Assembly: GCA_964030785.1 (NCBI GenBank)
Contig: OZ034966.1
Location: 8,795,152 to 8,859,151, forward strand
DNA length: 64,000 bases
Origin: Siderastrea siderea
Lineage: Eukaryota > Cnidaria > Anthozoa > Scleractinia > Rhizangiidae
Direction of reading: 5' to 3'
Below are positions 47,615 through 58,757 of the stretch, in pieces. Below the pieces are notes generated by a model. The model worked only from the letters and a program-made list of their open reading frames with translations, searched no databases and was not told where the DNA came from. The stretch's first letter is position 1, and every line of letters begins with the position of its first letter. The translations under genes were made by a program, and so were the position numbers.

Positions 47615-47706
47615 ATGGCGGCCACGAAAATGCGAACATTACGGTTGAAAAACAAACAAACAAAAAGAGAAAATGGTCTTCCTGGATTGAAAAACGGTTT
47701 GGCTTG
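47615..47706 (+). CDS. Candidate first coding exon, protein unknown
   Basis: ATG at 47615 in a good context (AAAATGGCGGCC) opens 30 codons (MAATKMRTLRLKNKQTKREN, then GLPGLKNGLA) and two bases before a consensus donor gtaagt at 47707. The peptide is basic, like the start of a nuclear or mitochondrial protein. I could not find the next exon within the window. The reading could be chance, because a second frame is also open here. Confidence 0.3.
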
Positions 47707-48473
47707 GTAAGTACTTTGCATAAAAAATCAAAATTAAAAAAATTTGATCGAACTGACGCTTTAAATTCGCGTTTATTAATTCCTGTAGCGTTCGGCTGTA
47801 TTCATGACACAAGCTTACCGTCCTTGCTACGTGCCTCGTTCGTTAAGAATTTAACTTTAGTAGGATTCTTTCAGAGTGGGATGATCACCAAAAATATTGT
47901 AAGGTATTTAAAATTGTTTCAAGATACACAACGCTCTGTAACAAACCAGGGTGATGTCAGGCCCAGAGATTAGACAAAACTCTCACTGAGGGAAGACAAA
48001 TTAATCGACCATGTTGTTTCAGTTTGTCACCTGCGCAGCGCAGTGAGGTCAGCTTTTACTGAAAGAGCAATTCTAAGTTTAGTCGTTAAATTGGCCGACC
48101 TTCTGCCTTTATGCCATTAACTACAAATTAACGCAAAGACTGGTCACACAACGTGCAAGAGGCGTAAATACAATATTTCGGCTGGCCAACACCAGCCTTC
48201 TTCAGGTTTATTGAATGAAACGCGAATTTACATGGTCTTTATATAACGAACCGGAAATAACAGGACAGGGCTACGTGATGTGTTAAAAATGCAGAAAAAA
48301 TAATAATAATGAAATAAAAGCGGAAATACAGTATAATTGAGATAAGGAAAAAGCATGGCGAATTGGTTTCTTTACGTCAGCAGTACTGACGAAAAGCCTT
48401 CGTAAAAAAGTTCTTTGGATAACATAATGAATGAACCGATTTTAGATATCGCCTTGCATACCTCATTTTGAAA

Positions 48474-48750
48474 TTATGAATATATGAAATTCATATATTT
48501 GAACTGCGGAATGAAGAAATAAATGTAAAGAAGATCCTCGCAGTTATTAACGCAACTTATGCAGTTGCGAAAAGAAAGCCTGAAAAAATCAGGCTTGCCA
48601 GGATTCGAACCCTGACCTCTGCGATACCGGTGCAGCACTCTAACTAATTGAGCTAACAAGCCAACTGGGCCGGCTGGTCATTAAATTGGTTCGTAATATA
48701 CCCGGGAAAGATGAAGATGAAATTATGAACATGTGAAATTCATATATTGG
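48474..48750 (-). mobile_element. tRNA-headed SINE, part of a direct-repeat unit
   Basis: On the minus strand the A box TAGCTCAATTA (48655-48645) and perfect B box GGTTCGAATCC (48611-48601) are followed by a TGATTTTTTCAGGC hairpin tail. AAATTATGAA(T/C)AT(A/G)TGAAATTC occurs at about 48470 and again at about 48721 in the same orientation, bracketing the element. Confidence 0.75.
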
Positions 48751-49308
48751 GATTACATGGGCCTATGATAACATGAAGCCATTATTCTAAATCAGACCAG
48801 CAGCAGGCATTTACCCTAAATCTGATTAAAACGTCTAAAAAACTATACCCTTTACTGATCAGATCGCTTATCAGACTGAGTATAACCCTATCGAGTCTAC
48901 CCTAAGGACTCCACTGCCCGCGCATTACAGTCGACAGTATTTGAGTTATTTCCACATAAAAGACTACCGATTACTCGAATGGCGAAACATCCTGTGAAAC
49001 GAAATCCCAACGACGGCATGATGTTAGCCTCCCACGCAGTCGTTTCTAGGACAGTCGTATGGGAAAAGTGTAATACGACCAGTCCTAATCAAAAGTGCCT
49101 TTCGGCAACGCTCGTTTCTGGTTACGAACTTACATTCTAGCATTTCTGGCAGAACAGAGATTTTCAAATGTTGTTACCATTCTTAAAACAAGCGACCATT
49201 TCTCTTTAAATTTTTATTCACTTTCCACTATCCGATTTACAGAGTTCATACCATTAATATCACTTCCTACTTCTGTTCCGATTACAATTTACTAGAAGTA
49301 TCTATAAG

Positions 49309-51350
49309 TAACAAAAGGCTTCCTGTAGAAGCTTGTGACATAAAGTCAGGCCCGTTTTAAAGAGGGTGCTAATGGGGTTAGTAGTTAACTGACAATTAGC
49401 CAAAATAATAGTAGTTAACTGACATTTGGCCAAAAAATTAGTAGTTAACTGATAAATGAAAAGTCAACAGTTAACTGACATTTTATTAATTATATTAAAT
49501 ACGATTGTTGATGTTTTAAAAGCAACAAAGATTTTCTTAACAGCGAGGCTATTTCGTGGCATTTACCTGTCACGCTGCATGACCTGGTAGCAGTATTCAC
49601 TGTTATTTGGGTCATTTCCGATGCAAAAGTGCCATGCCAAGCGTAACTTGGACCTTGATCTCTGTGATGGCTTTGAGTGGCGTGGTCAAAGTAGACTGTG
49701 TGACAGGCAAAGAAAGGGGAGGGAAAAGGGGAGAAATTATTCTCGAGGACGGAGGGGAGAGGAAGGGAGTCATGCAGGCCTTTTAACCCCATTTTATAAC
49801 TATGTTGAATGGAAATTGAGAAACACGAATTCCGAGTACTTAAGGTGGCCGAACACAGTTTTCTTGTACCTATGCATTATTAGTCGTTATTTTCAAACCG
49901 CACTGCCAATTGGGCGGCCAAAATTAGCAGGTGCAAAGTCGGCTAACAAAGATTATATTTTGACATGTTATATTGGACTAAGCACCGTTGCCATGGTAAC
50001 ATAGCTGGTAATAAGCCAGCATTAAATAATGGTCTGATTTATTTTCGGAAAATCCATTAATAGATTTTTTCCATCATTTGTCTCTAGGAAAATTGGAAAA
50101 ATACTGCCCTTTTGACACTAGTCTGGTGAAATTTTGACAGAGAGATGTTCTGTAATTTTGTGTTTTGTATTTCAACGTTTTCTGAACATGTCCTCTGTCG
50201 GATTTCAATTTTTGTGTACAGGCGAGTTAAGTGTGTTCTGAACTATTATTCTACCAAATTTCATGAAATTCTAATAAGCTGTTCCGTAGAAAACAGTGCA
50301 TTTTCACTAAACCATGCAGTCACAATCTTCTGGTTCGATCTTTCTCGATCCACACAAACAATCCCGGAAAGGCAGGGTCCAATACCTTTTAATACATTAA
50401 AAACAAACCTTTTTTACACATAAGAAACTGTTTGATTGTTAAGAAGGAATATTAAGTAATTCTGACCAATCACGATTTTCGTGAAAGTAAAATACGCCTG
50501 AAACAATGGCCTGGTAGTGGGCGCGCCCTCTCCATTCCTCTTGAGCTCTGCGCTCGTTGTTCGCTTTCGCGAATAATTTCAACCCTTTTTCCTCCCCTTT
50601 CCGAGCCTGGCACGCAAGCTATGGTCATCTCGATAAAAACTTGGATTAAGTTATTCTAAGTTTTTATCAAGATGATGACAAAGGGTCGGCATTCGAACGA
50701 TACAGAAGTCGCGTGCCGTTTGACTTGGCGAAACACAATTCAGTGGACATAGTATGTAAACATTTGACAGATTTTATGGGAATTTTACAACAAGCGGTAA
50801 AGCTTAAACTCGGTGCGTTTGACTTGAAGCTGATCCGTTTAGATATTTGACTGTCCAGCACGCGAACGTGGGTTGACCTTGTTTGGCCTGATTTAGATCT
50901 CGTCAATAATTGATTACGGGTCAGAATGACAGACCCTCTGAGCAGACTAAACAACTAAACAAAAACAAAAACAACTTTCTCATCTTTCTCAATAGCTCAG
51001 ACTCTCTTTTTCTTTCATTATGAGTAAGATTTCTGATTTGATTGTTCTTTTTTTAATAATTATTTTCATATCTGGAAATTGTAATTTATATATTGATTTG
51101 AGTAAGGTCCACCCCCAAGGATGACTGACGTGCTGAAGTGAGGAAAAATTCGGGTTATGAAGCAATAATTTTCGATGTAAGAAAAGGAAAGTTAATAGCT
51201 AACTACAATATTTAATAGTTAACTGACAATTGGCCGAAAAATTAGTAGTTAACTGACATTTGGCCGGAAAATTAGTAGTTAACTGGCAATTGGTTACATA
51301 AAAGGCTTCCTGTAGAAGATTGTGACATTAAGTCAGGCCCGTTTTAAACA
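49309..51350. repeat. About 2-kb region bracketed by A-B ... B-A repeat blocks
   Basis: Block A (AAAGGCTTCCTGTAGAAG, then GTCAGGCCCGTTTTAAA) is at 49313-49361 and 51299-51349. Block B, a tandem array of GTAGTTAACTGACATTTGGC-like units of about 30 bp, is at 49378-49485 and 51190-51295. The order is A-B at the left and B-A at the right, all in the same orientation. The interior shows no recognised gene. It has a small hairpin at about 50627-50678 (ATAAAAACTT with AAGTTTTTAT). Confidence 0.6.
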
Positions 51351-52089
51351 TCGTGCTACTGCTACTTCAAAACGTTGGACAAACGATTTGTGAGTACTTA
51401 AGAAGAAATTTTGTGATCAAAATTCAGCTGTAAGATAGGGCACCAATTCTTCACTTTTGGGTCAACTTTCTTGTAAATTATTCGAGTTACACTTTCCTGT
51501 ATGGATTTACTAAAAGAGCCTTTCTCGAGACTAAAAAGAGATCCCAAAATTTGGCGTACAATTTTTGCAGTAAGCCATCATATCAGATCATGGATCCTGG
51601 GGGTGTTCCCGGCTGCCTGCACTTCAAGATTAACTGGTTCTCGAGAATACAGAGTGCTCTAAAAATCAAAATGAGCTTATTCTATTTCCTTTTGAGAAGA
51701 AACGTCTGCCCATTGCATGTGAGGTAATAAAATAGAGCGAACAGAGTTCTTCTAAGCGCGTGTTGACTCGTGCTGAAAAAGAATCTAGAAGGGTGCTTTT
51801 CTTCGGATTTGGCTCGATTTTAACTGAGACAAACTGATAGCTCTGTGTTCACTTTCCAGTTCATCGATTGTGCTTTAATTAAACTGAGTTATCTCCTTTA
51901 ATCAAACAAATCAAACGCCGCATATTTTCGCTAAGCGAGTTGGCAATCGCTTATCCTGATTTAATCTGCGTTGTTTGTTTCTAGTTAAGTTCTGTGCTGC
52001 TATTCTTAAGGAATCCTTAAGAAAATCACACAAATCAATGATGGACGGAAAGGATTTTTTGTTACAAAACATGTAGTCGAATGAGTTCT

Positions 52090-53430
52090 GAAATCATAGC
52101 GTAAACATTTTCAGTTCTTCGAGCATTCTAAATTTAGCCACCAGCCGTTCCGGGACCATGTGCTCAAATTAACCAAGTCATGATCTGAAAAAATACAGGG
52201 TAAATTTTCACATTTCAAAGATTGATCAACTAACTCCTGAGCATTAAAAAATTTGCTCAATCTGGTACCGATAGATTTATCGGCATTAAACCAAGTACAT
52301 TGAATCTGAAGGCCGTGTTTTTTGCGCCAGATGTCAGCCACACGCAGTTCTATCAAGTCAGGCGAAGTTATGGAATTTCCCCCGAATTTACTTAAATCGC
52401 CGCCAACAAGCTTTTAAGCTTGTTGAACATTTCTTCATGAACATTTCTTTAACTTGGAAAGAAATGTTCATGAAGCCAAGGTGGCCCACACGGCCGGAGC
52501 TTATCTCCCCTCTGCTACTCCCCTCTTGATCGGATGCTAGTCCATCGCAGGGTTACCCCCAGCCGTATGTCGCCGGAACCTATTTATACACCTGGGTGGA
52601 GAGAGGCAATGTGGGATTACGTTTCTTGTATAAGGAAACAACACGATGCCAGGAATTGGGCGTTGAACCACCGACCTTCAGATCTGAAGTCCAACGCGCA
52701 AACCATTACACCACGCGCCCCCACGCGCTAGGACTTGTGGGTGCAAAAATCATTAAATCCTCAGTCATCTAAAAGAGACAAAACACTAGCAATTCTACCA
52801 GAAGAGTCTCTTTGCCATTTAGACGCCTGAAAGCGATAATTTTCAGAACTAGAAGCGCAACTCTGCCTTGTTTACTAAGGGCAGGTGACCAAAAGCTTTT
52901 CCCAGGCCACCTGGCCTTCAAAGAAGCGATTGCGTCGGGTTTCGCTACCAAAATTTCTTGCAGAAAAACAAAGTCAGCACTAGACTGTTTGGCGAAATCC
53001 AAAACAGAGCGCTGTATGTCATCATTGCCAAACCCGTGGATGTTAAGACTAGATAATTTAACGGGGAAGGCTAAATAGCAGCTTAGGAGAGATCTTTCCA
53101 GTAAAATTAAATGATGGCAAAAACATGACAGAAATAAATAAGTCCAGAAAAATTACTACTTGCTTTTCTTATGTTTCGCCCGGGATGATTCGGCCAACCG
53201 CCGGTGTCCATTGTTCTTCCGTTGCAGTTGCAGGTTCATCAGTTCAGAGTACGAAAGTGCGCGGCTTGGTGAATTAAGTCTATCGTCAGCAGAAACAGGG
53301 CGTATCAAAACTAACACAGGTCGCGTTGGTGTTGGAAGCGGTACGGCGGTGAAGTGTGAACCGCCTTCTCCAACCAGTAATTCAAACATATTCTCTTTTT
53401 CTTCTAGACGCTTTCAAAAAAACTGTACTT
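52090..53430 (-). mobile_element. Non-LTR retrotransposon relic with AP-endonuclease domain, split by a SINE
   Basis: A minus-strand frame ending at 53156 (ALSYSELMNLQLQRKNNGHR) looks like the end of an ORF1 or leader. After about 100 bases comes the endonuclease N-terminus: LNIHGFGNDDIQRSVLDFAK, then SADFVFLQEI (the catalytic Glu motif), then PGKSFWSPALSKQG. The frame breaks at about 52815. After the SINE it resumes with LSKFGGNSITSPDLIELRVA and LPCIFSDHDLVNL (the SDH catalytic motif), ending at 52111. The reverse transcriptase is absent. It is dead. Confidence 0.8.
52480..52735 (-). mobile_element. tRNA-headed SINE nested in the LINE relic
   Basis: On the minus strand the A box TGGTGTAATGG (52713-52703) and degenerate B box GGTTCAACGCC (52669-52659) head a body containing CCACCCAGGTGTATAAATAG and a 3' part ending near CTCCGGCCGTGTGGGCCACC. 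It lies exactly where the LINE endonuclease frame is interrupted. Confidence 0.75.
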
Positions 53431-53434
53431 AACA

Positions 53435-55330
53435 CTTCAAATGCTTCATGCGCATCGTAAGACAAATATAACACTTCTTTGCTCTTTTTCCCGTCTCCTA
53501 CGCTCAAAACATTGTTTTACTCCCTTTCGTTCTAATTCATACGTACTTCCAGCATAAACATGTCGCTGTTGTATTAGTCAGTGACAACTGAATTGTGTAT
53601 GCTGCTATCGGGAAAAAAAACCATTAATATTTTCACTTGCCAAGAATGGTCCTACAAGTTTCGCATTCTGACTACACTAACAGGAGTACTCAAAGTGAAA
53701 TAGTTTATTAAGGAATATGCAGTCAGTGCATCTGATGATTACACGCGTTATAGCTAGTAGTTAATCGTTCGAAAAAATACACGCAGACTTCCATGTCGTA
53801 GTACTAAGGTATAAAAAATTACGATAATGTACCGCGCCAGATACGAAAAACCACTAAAAAGCCACTCCTTATTTGTGGCCAAAAAAAATGTGGAAACGTA
53901 ATCCCCATCTAATGCAGTGGCACTGGACCTCGAGGAAGAGGTACTCCTGACATATCCTTCCAAAAAATAAAACTAGAAAGAAAAAAGGAAATCAACAGGA
54001 GAAGACAGACTGACGTAGAATGACAAAATATCTCCCGTCCAGAAGGTCACATGACAACACCCGAGCCTCTCAATCGTGCCGTCAGAATATTAATTTTAAT
54101 TTAATATTGCCCAAAAATGTTCATTTCTTTGACCGTAATAAATACTCAAAATCATGCACCTTAAACCCTTTAAAAACTTCACTTACTCGGTTGTGTTTTA
54201 GAACAAGGCAAGCTCTCCTCCGTGAAGAAAACAAAGCGATGTGGTCCTTCGAAGGCAGCTTTCGTAACTTGAAGTTTTCGCCTTTGAACTTTTTCCTTCC
54301 ATTTATAGATATTAAATGTTTTTTTTCTCAAGTTTAAAACTACAGTACCGTCGGACAATCGTTTTGCTAAACAAACTTAAGCTTCTTAAAGAAACCTCTT
54401 TTTCAAAAGCGACGATGGTCATGCGATTTCCCGCCAAGAAAAACACGGCTGCCCAAAAGCACCGCGCGATTTCCCGCCAAGAAAAGATGGCATTCTCCAC
54501 TCTCGGTCAGGTTGCCTTGGGACTTCCCTCCCCCACCCCCCCTCCCCTCCAGAGTCTGTACGGATGTACGCTGACGTCACAACCAAAATTTTTCGGATCG
54601 ATAGATTACCAAATTTCCTTAGCAATGGAGCTCCGCTGGCGGGCTTTGCCCGCAGGCTCCGCCATACGGGCTTGTCACCTTCGTTCAACAAAGGATTTAG
54701 AGCCAGCAGAGAACTGAGCCTTTTCTCCTGAGTACTGCTATTGTTTTCCTTTCACTTGTGTATTACTACTATGTAACACCTTTTGTAGTATTTAAATCAA
54801 CGATCTGTGTAGGTGACTTTAGTCTGATGATGGTATAGAGTAATACCGAAATGTAACCAAATTTTTCCATCTAACTTGTATTCTGTTGTCTACGTATTAG
54901 GCACAGAATGCATTTATCCTTTATATGGCAAAACACCGTATGAATCTTTTAAAATCGCAATTACGGCATGATGGCAGAACGTAATACTTCCCTTGCCTGC
55001 ATGTGTTGATCGAAAGACACCGATACTGCATATGAAGAAATCACCGACGACAAGAACTGACATGTGAAACAAAGATTTCGACGGTTGGAATGGCGCTTAA
55101 CAAAAGGGCGTATATAAAGACGATTTCGATGCGATTTTAAAGGAGCAGTGTACCAAATACATTTTCGCTCCGAGGCCGTATTAAGCAGCAAGCTTTGCCG
55201 TACTCTGACATTTTGCCTTGCCTAATTGAAATCTGTCGAAAAAAACACTGATTTGGACACCGTACTACCACTGCCAAATAACTACGTACTATTTGATACG
55301 ACACATGGGAGGTACGGCGTCTGAACTGGG
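53435..55330. other. Intergenic, no gene recognised
   Basis: It holds two copies of GCGATTTCCCGCCAAGAAAA (about 54423 and 54467) and a hairpin-like CGCTGGCGGGCTTTGCCCGC near 54635. No exon with matching splice phases is seen. Confidence 0.4.
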
Positions 55331-55339
55331 CCTAAAGCG

Positions 55340-55740
55340 CTTACCAAGAAATATAAACTATAAAATGATTAAAAACCAATGAAAAACTTTGCTAGAAATC
55401 GAAAAATCTTGTCATGACAGTACTTAAAAAGCTATAATTAGAAAATAATAACGATTAAAAAATGCAATGTTAGAGTATGAAAAGGTTAAAACTACGCGAT
55501 ACAAAACCCATGAGATTTAAATTGATTTAAGTTTTCAGTAGTTCTGATTTCATAAGGAAAGGAATTCCACAGTTTAGGAGCGGCAACGCTGAGGGCGCTA
55601 ACCCTAACCCAAAATTTCTCTGTTTCAAATCCCCACCAACGAAGCACCACAGTTTCTTTAGAAACTAACCCCCTTGATTGTTTGCCGTAAACATCCGTTA
55701 TTGATAAAAGTGACGACGTCACGAAACACTACAAGGACCG
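55340..55740 (-). mobile_element. 5'-truncated LINE, RT C-terminus
   Basis: The minus-strand frame 55722-55492 contains VRVSALSVAAPKLWNSFPYE, then IRTTENLNQFK, the usual C-terminal end of CR1/L2-type reverse transcriptases (SVxAPxLWNSLPxxIR). Its last residues diverge from the usual KxxLKTxLF end. An AT-rich 3' UTR follows down to about 55340. Confidence 0.7.
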
Positions 55741-55811
55741 CGGTCCCTCACGGTCAATTTGGCCACAAGAGCCGTTAATGACATGAGAAACGCAATTATA
55801 TTTTCATTTAC

Positions 55812-55947
55812 CTTGACAGGTTTTGCCGTTTCTTTCATAGCCATCACGACATGTACAAGTGAAGGAGCCCACGTTATTTGAACACATGCAGTCCATGCAG
55901 TGCATCTACGGCACAGTCATGCGCATTTGTCGAGCATTCATCGATAT
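55812..55947 (-). pseudogene. Calcium-binding EGF exon, frameshifted
   Basis: A complete-looking phase 1 to phase 1 exon (acceptor aatatag, donor gtaaat) reads DIDECSTNAHDCAVDA in one frame and then SFTCTCRDGYERNGKTCQ in another. The 136-base length is not compatible with the symmetric phase. A repeated CTGCATG near the switch point (about 55880-55900) suggests a small duplication caused the shift. It is either a dead exon of an extracellular matrix or adhesion gene or a sequencing error. No partner exon was found nearby; a LINE fragment lies 70 bases away. Confidence 0.6.
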
Positions 55948-55949
55948 CT

Positions 55950-56830
55950 ATATTCATGGGCAAAAAGAAGAAATGAAGTAATGTTCAACACTAGTGAGCC
56001 AATTATATGGAATTGTAAATGCGTCATATGGAGGAAGCCACAGCGAATGTTAGTCTTTATTAACCGGGGGAAAGGACGGAAATGATAATACGGACCAAAT
56101 GATGGAAGGTCCGTCTACAAACGAACGGGACATAATGGAAAATCACGGTACACAGTTCTTTAGTAAGTTACCTTTTCCTCTTTTTTATCGTGAACTCTTA
56201 GAATATTTTAGTGTTGTGAAGGCAAATAGTCGAGGCACAACGCAGCTTTTACAAGATGTGCTGTGATTGGTCGACGGATTTATAGAATTAAAATATTTGT
56301 AAAAATAATAAAAGAAATGCAAGAAATAAAAAAGTAATAAAGAAGGAAATAAACCAAATAATTGTAAGGATGGAGGAAAGGGGAAGAAGGCACGGGTAAC
56401 GTACGTGACTAATTGCTCATAGCAGCTTTTGCTTTCCCTCTTTGCCTGCTTATCGTACAGTTCAAACGCGAAATATGTAAAAGAGATTTCAACTCATTGA
56501 TTTTAATACTGTATGAGTAAAGCAATAAAGTTGTTCCACTAAGAAAGAAAACGTGATGTAATTTGAGAGACTGAGAAAACCTACCTTTACTGCCAACGTC
56601 AACTTGCACTACGTGACCAATTTTTTTCCATTTCCATGTCTTTTACTGTGCACTATTTCAACACAAGAAAAGGAGTTTCCTTACTTTCTCATCCATAAGA
56701 ATTATTTTGACAGTTTTACTTGAATCTGACGTTTGCCGTTTACCGTAGACTTGATTCTAAATCTCTCTATTACTACAAACTAATTAGCGCAATCATTAGT
56801 AATAAAGTAATCTGTGTTGACACATTAATG
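55950..56830. other. No gene recognised
   Basis: AT-rich sequence between the EGF exon and the minisatellite; no exon with good splice sites is seen. Confidence 0.35.
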
Positions 56831-57909
56831 TCTTCTAGTCCTTGTAGCCTTTGTATCCCAGTAGCCCTTGTAGCCCTGTAGCCTTTGTAGCCTAATAGCC
56901 TTTGTAGCCTAATAGCCTTTGTAGCGCTGTAGCCCTTTAGCCCTGGTATCCCTGTAGCCCTGGTAGCCTTTGTAGCCCTGTAGCCGTTGTAGCCCTGTAG
57001 CCCTAGTAGCCTTTGTAACCCTGTAGCCCTTGTAGCCCTGTAGCCCTGTAGCCCTTGTAGCCCTGTAGCCCTTGTAGCCTTTGTAGCCCTGTAGCCTTTG
57101 AAGCCCTGTAACCCTGTAGCCCTTGTAGCCCTGTAGCCCTGTAGCCCTGTAGCCCTGGTATCTCTGTAACCCTGTAGCCCTTGTAGTCCTGTAGCCCTGT
57201 AGCCCTGGTAGCCTGTGTAGCCCTGTAGCCCTTATAGCCCTGTAGCCCTGGTTGCCCTGTAGCCCTTGTAGCCCTTGTAGCCTTTGTAGCCCTGTAGCCC
57301 TGTAGCCCTGGTATCCCTGTAGCCCTGTAGCCCTTGTAGCCTTTGTAGCCCTGTAGCCCTGGTATCCCTGTAACCCTGTAGCCCTTGTAGTCCTGTAGCC
57401 CTGTAGCCCTGTAGCCCTGGTAGCCTTTGTAGCCCTGTAGCCCTTGTAGCCCTGTAGCCCTGTAGCCCTGGTTGCCCTGTAGCCCTTGTAGCCCTGTAGC
57501 CCTGTAGCCCTGGTATCCCTGTAGCCCTGTAGCCCTTGTAGCCTTTGTAGCCCTGGTATCCCTGTAGCCCTCGTAGCCTTTGTAGCCCTGTAGCCATGGT
57601 ATCCCTGTAGCCCTGGTATCCCTGTAGCCCTTGTAGCCTTTGTAGCCCTGTAGCCCTGGTATCCATGTAGCCCTGTAGCCCTTGTAGCCTTTATAGCCCT
57701 GCTATCCCTGTAGCCCTTGTTTCCCTTTAGCCCTGTAGCCCTTGTAGCCCTTGTAGCCCTGTAGCCCTGTAGCCCTGGTATCCCTGTAGCCCTGGTATCC
57801 CTGTAGCCCGTGTAGCCCTTGTAGCTCAACGCAAGGACCACTTGGACAAACAGTAGCGAGGTGAAGCCGGATCTTGGTGTAGATCAGGATCAGCAACGTT
57901 GGATAAAAG

Positions 57910-58003
57910 AAAAAACCAATTGCAAGGCTGATCGGACAGCTAAGAAGGGCAATAAAATTATTACCCTTCTTAGCTGTCCGATCAGCCTTGCAATTGGTTT
58001 TTT
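57910..58003. repeat. Near-perfect 94-bp palindrome inside the minisatellite
   Basis: Bases 57910-57955 and 57958-58003 are reverse complements over 46 bp with one mismatch (core AATTGCAAGGCTGATCGGAC). Only two bases form the centre. The minisatellite resumes directly at its right edge in the same orientation as on the left. Confidence 0.9.
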
Positions 58004-58332
58004 AGCCCTTGTAGCCCTGTAGCCTTTGTAGCCCTGTAGCCCTGGTTTCCCTGTAGCCCTGTAGCCCTTGTAGCCCTGTAGCCCTTGTAGCCCTGTAGCC
58101 CTGTAGCCTTTGTAGCCGTGGTATTCCTGTAGCCCTTGTAGCCTTTGTAGCCCTGTAGCCCTGGTATCCCTGTAGTCCTTGTAGCCTTTGTAGCCCTGGT
58201 ATCCCTGTAGCCCTTGTAGCCTTTGTAGCCCTGTAGCCTTTGTAGCCCTGTAGCCCTGGTATCCATGTAGCCCTTGTAGCCTTTGTAGCCCTGTAGCCCT
58301 GTAGTCCTTGTAGCCCTGTAACCCTGTAGCCC

Positions 58333-58379
58333 TTGTATTGTAGTCTATTGTATTGTAGTCTATTGTATTGTAGTCTATT
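58333..58379. repeat. 15-bp unit, three tandem copies
   Basis: TTGTATTGTAGTCTA occurs three times. It interrupts the GTAGCCCT array and contains the (TATTG) word seen in the retrotransposon tail at 17.55 kb. Confidence 0.85.
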
Positions 58380-58739
58380 TATTGCCTATATATTTTTTGT
58401 ATTTTTATTCATCATTTGTAGCCCGTGTAGCCCTGTAGCCCTTGTAGCCCTGAAGTAGCCCTGTGGCCCTGTAGCCATTGTAGCCCTGTAGCCCTGTAGC
58501 CCTGTAGCTCTCTAGCCCTGGTATCCATGTAGCTCTTGTAGCCCTTGTAGCCCCGTAGCCCTGTAGCCCTTGTAGCCCTTGTAGCCTTGTAGCTCCTCTA
58601 TTGCCCAAATATTTTTCCATTTTTTGTATTATTTTTAGGCCTGTGGCCCTCATTGCCGTATATTTTTCAATAAAAATCCCTGTAGCATTTGTGGCCCCTC
58701 TAATGAATCATTGAGTCGTTATAAGTGACAAAACATTTC

Positions 58740-58745
58740 TTTATT
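58740..58745 (-). terminator. Poly(A) signal AATAAA of the PHD gene
   Basis: On the minus strand AATAAA starts 13 bases after the TAG stop of the PHD-finger gene. The minisatellite begins about 100 bases further on. Confidence 0.5.
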
Positions 58746-58757
58746 TCACATTTGCGG

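Larger units (their letters stand above)
56836..58600. repeat. Minisatellite of 9-bp GTAGCCCT-type units, about 1.7 kb
   Basis: The plus strand is built of TGTAGCCCT, TGTAGCCTT and TGGTATCCC units, mostly 9 bp, in blocks 56836-57826, 58004-58345 and 58415-58600. Higher-order patterns (for example pairs of TGTAGCCCT plus TGGTATCCC) recur. Because the unit is a multiple of three, the minus strand is open for up to 310 codons (57841-56909, GYRATRATGLQGYKGYRAT-like). One frame gives GxxGxx spacing (GLQGYQGY). I treat these as repeat artefacts. Confidence 0.9.

Noticed and set aside
56909..57841. 310-codon minus-strand open frame (GYRATRATG repeats)
   Set aside because: It is produced entirely by the 9-bp minisatellite; all three frames stay open and there is no splice or codon evidence for a gene.
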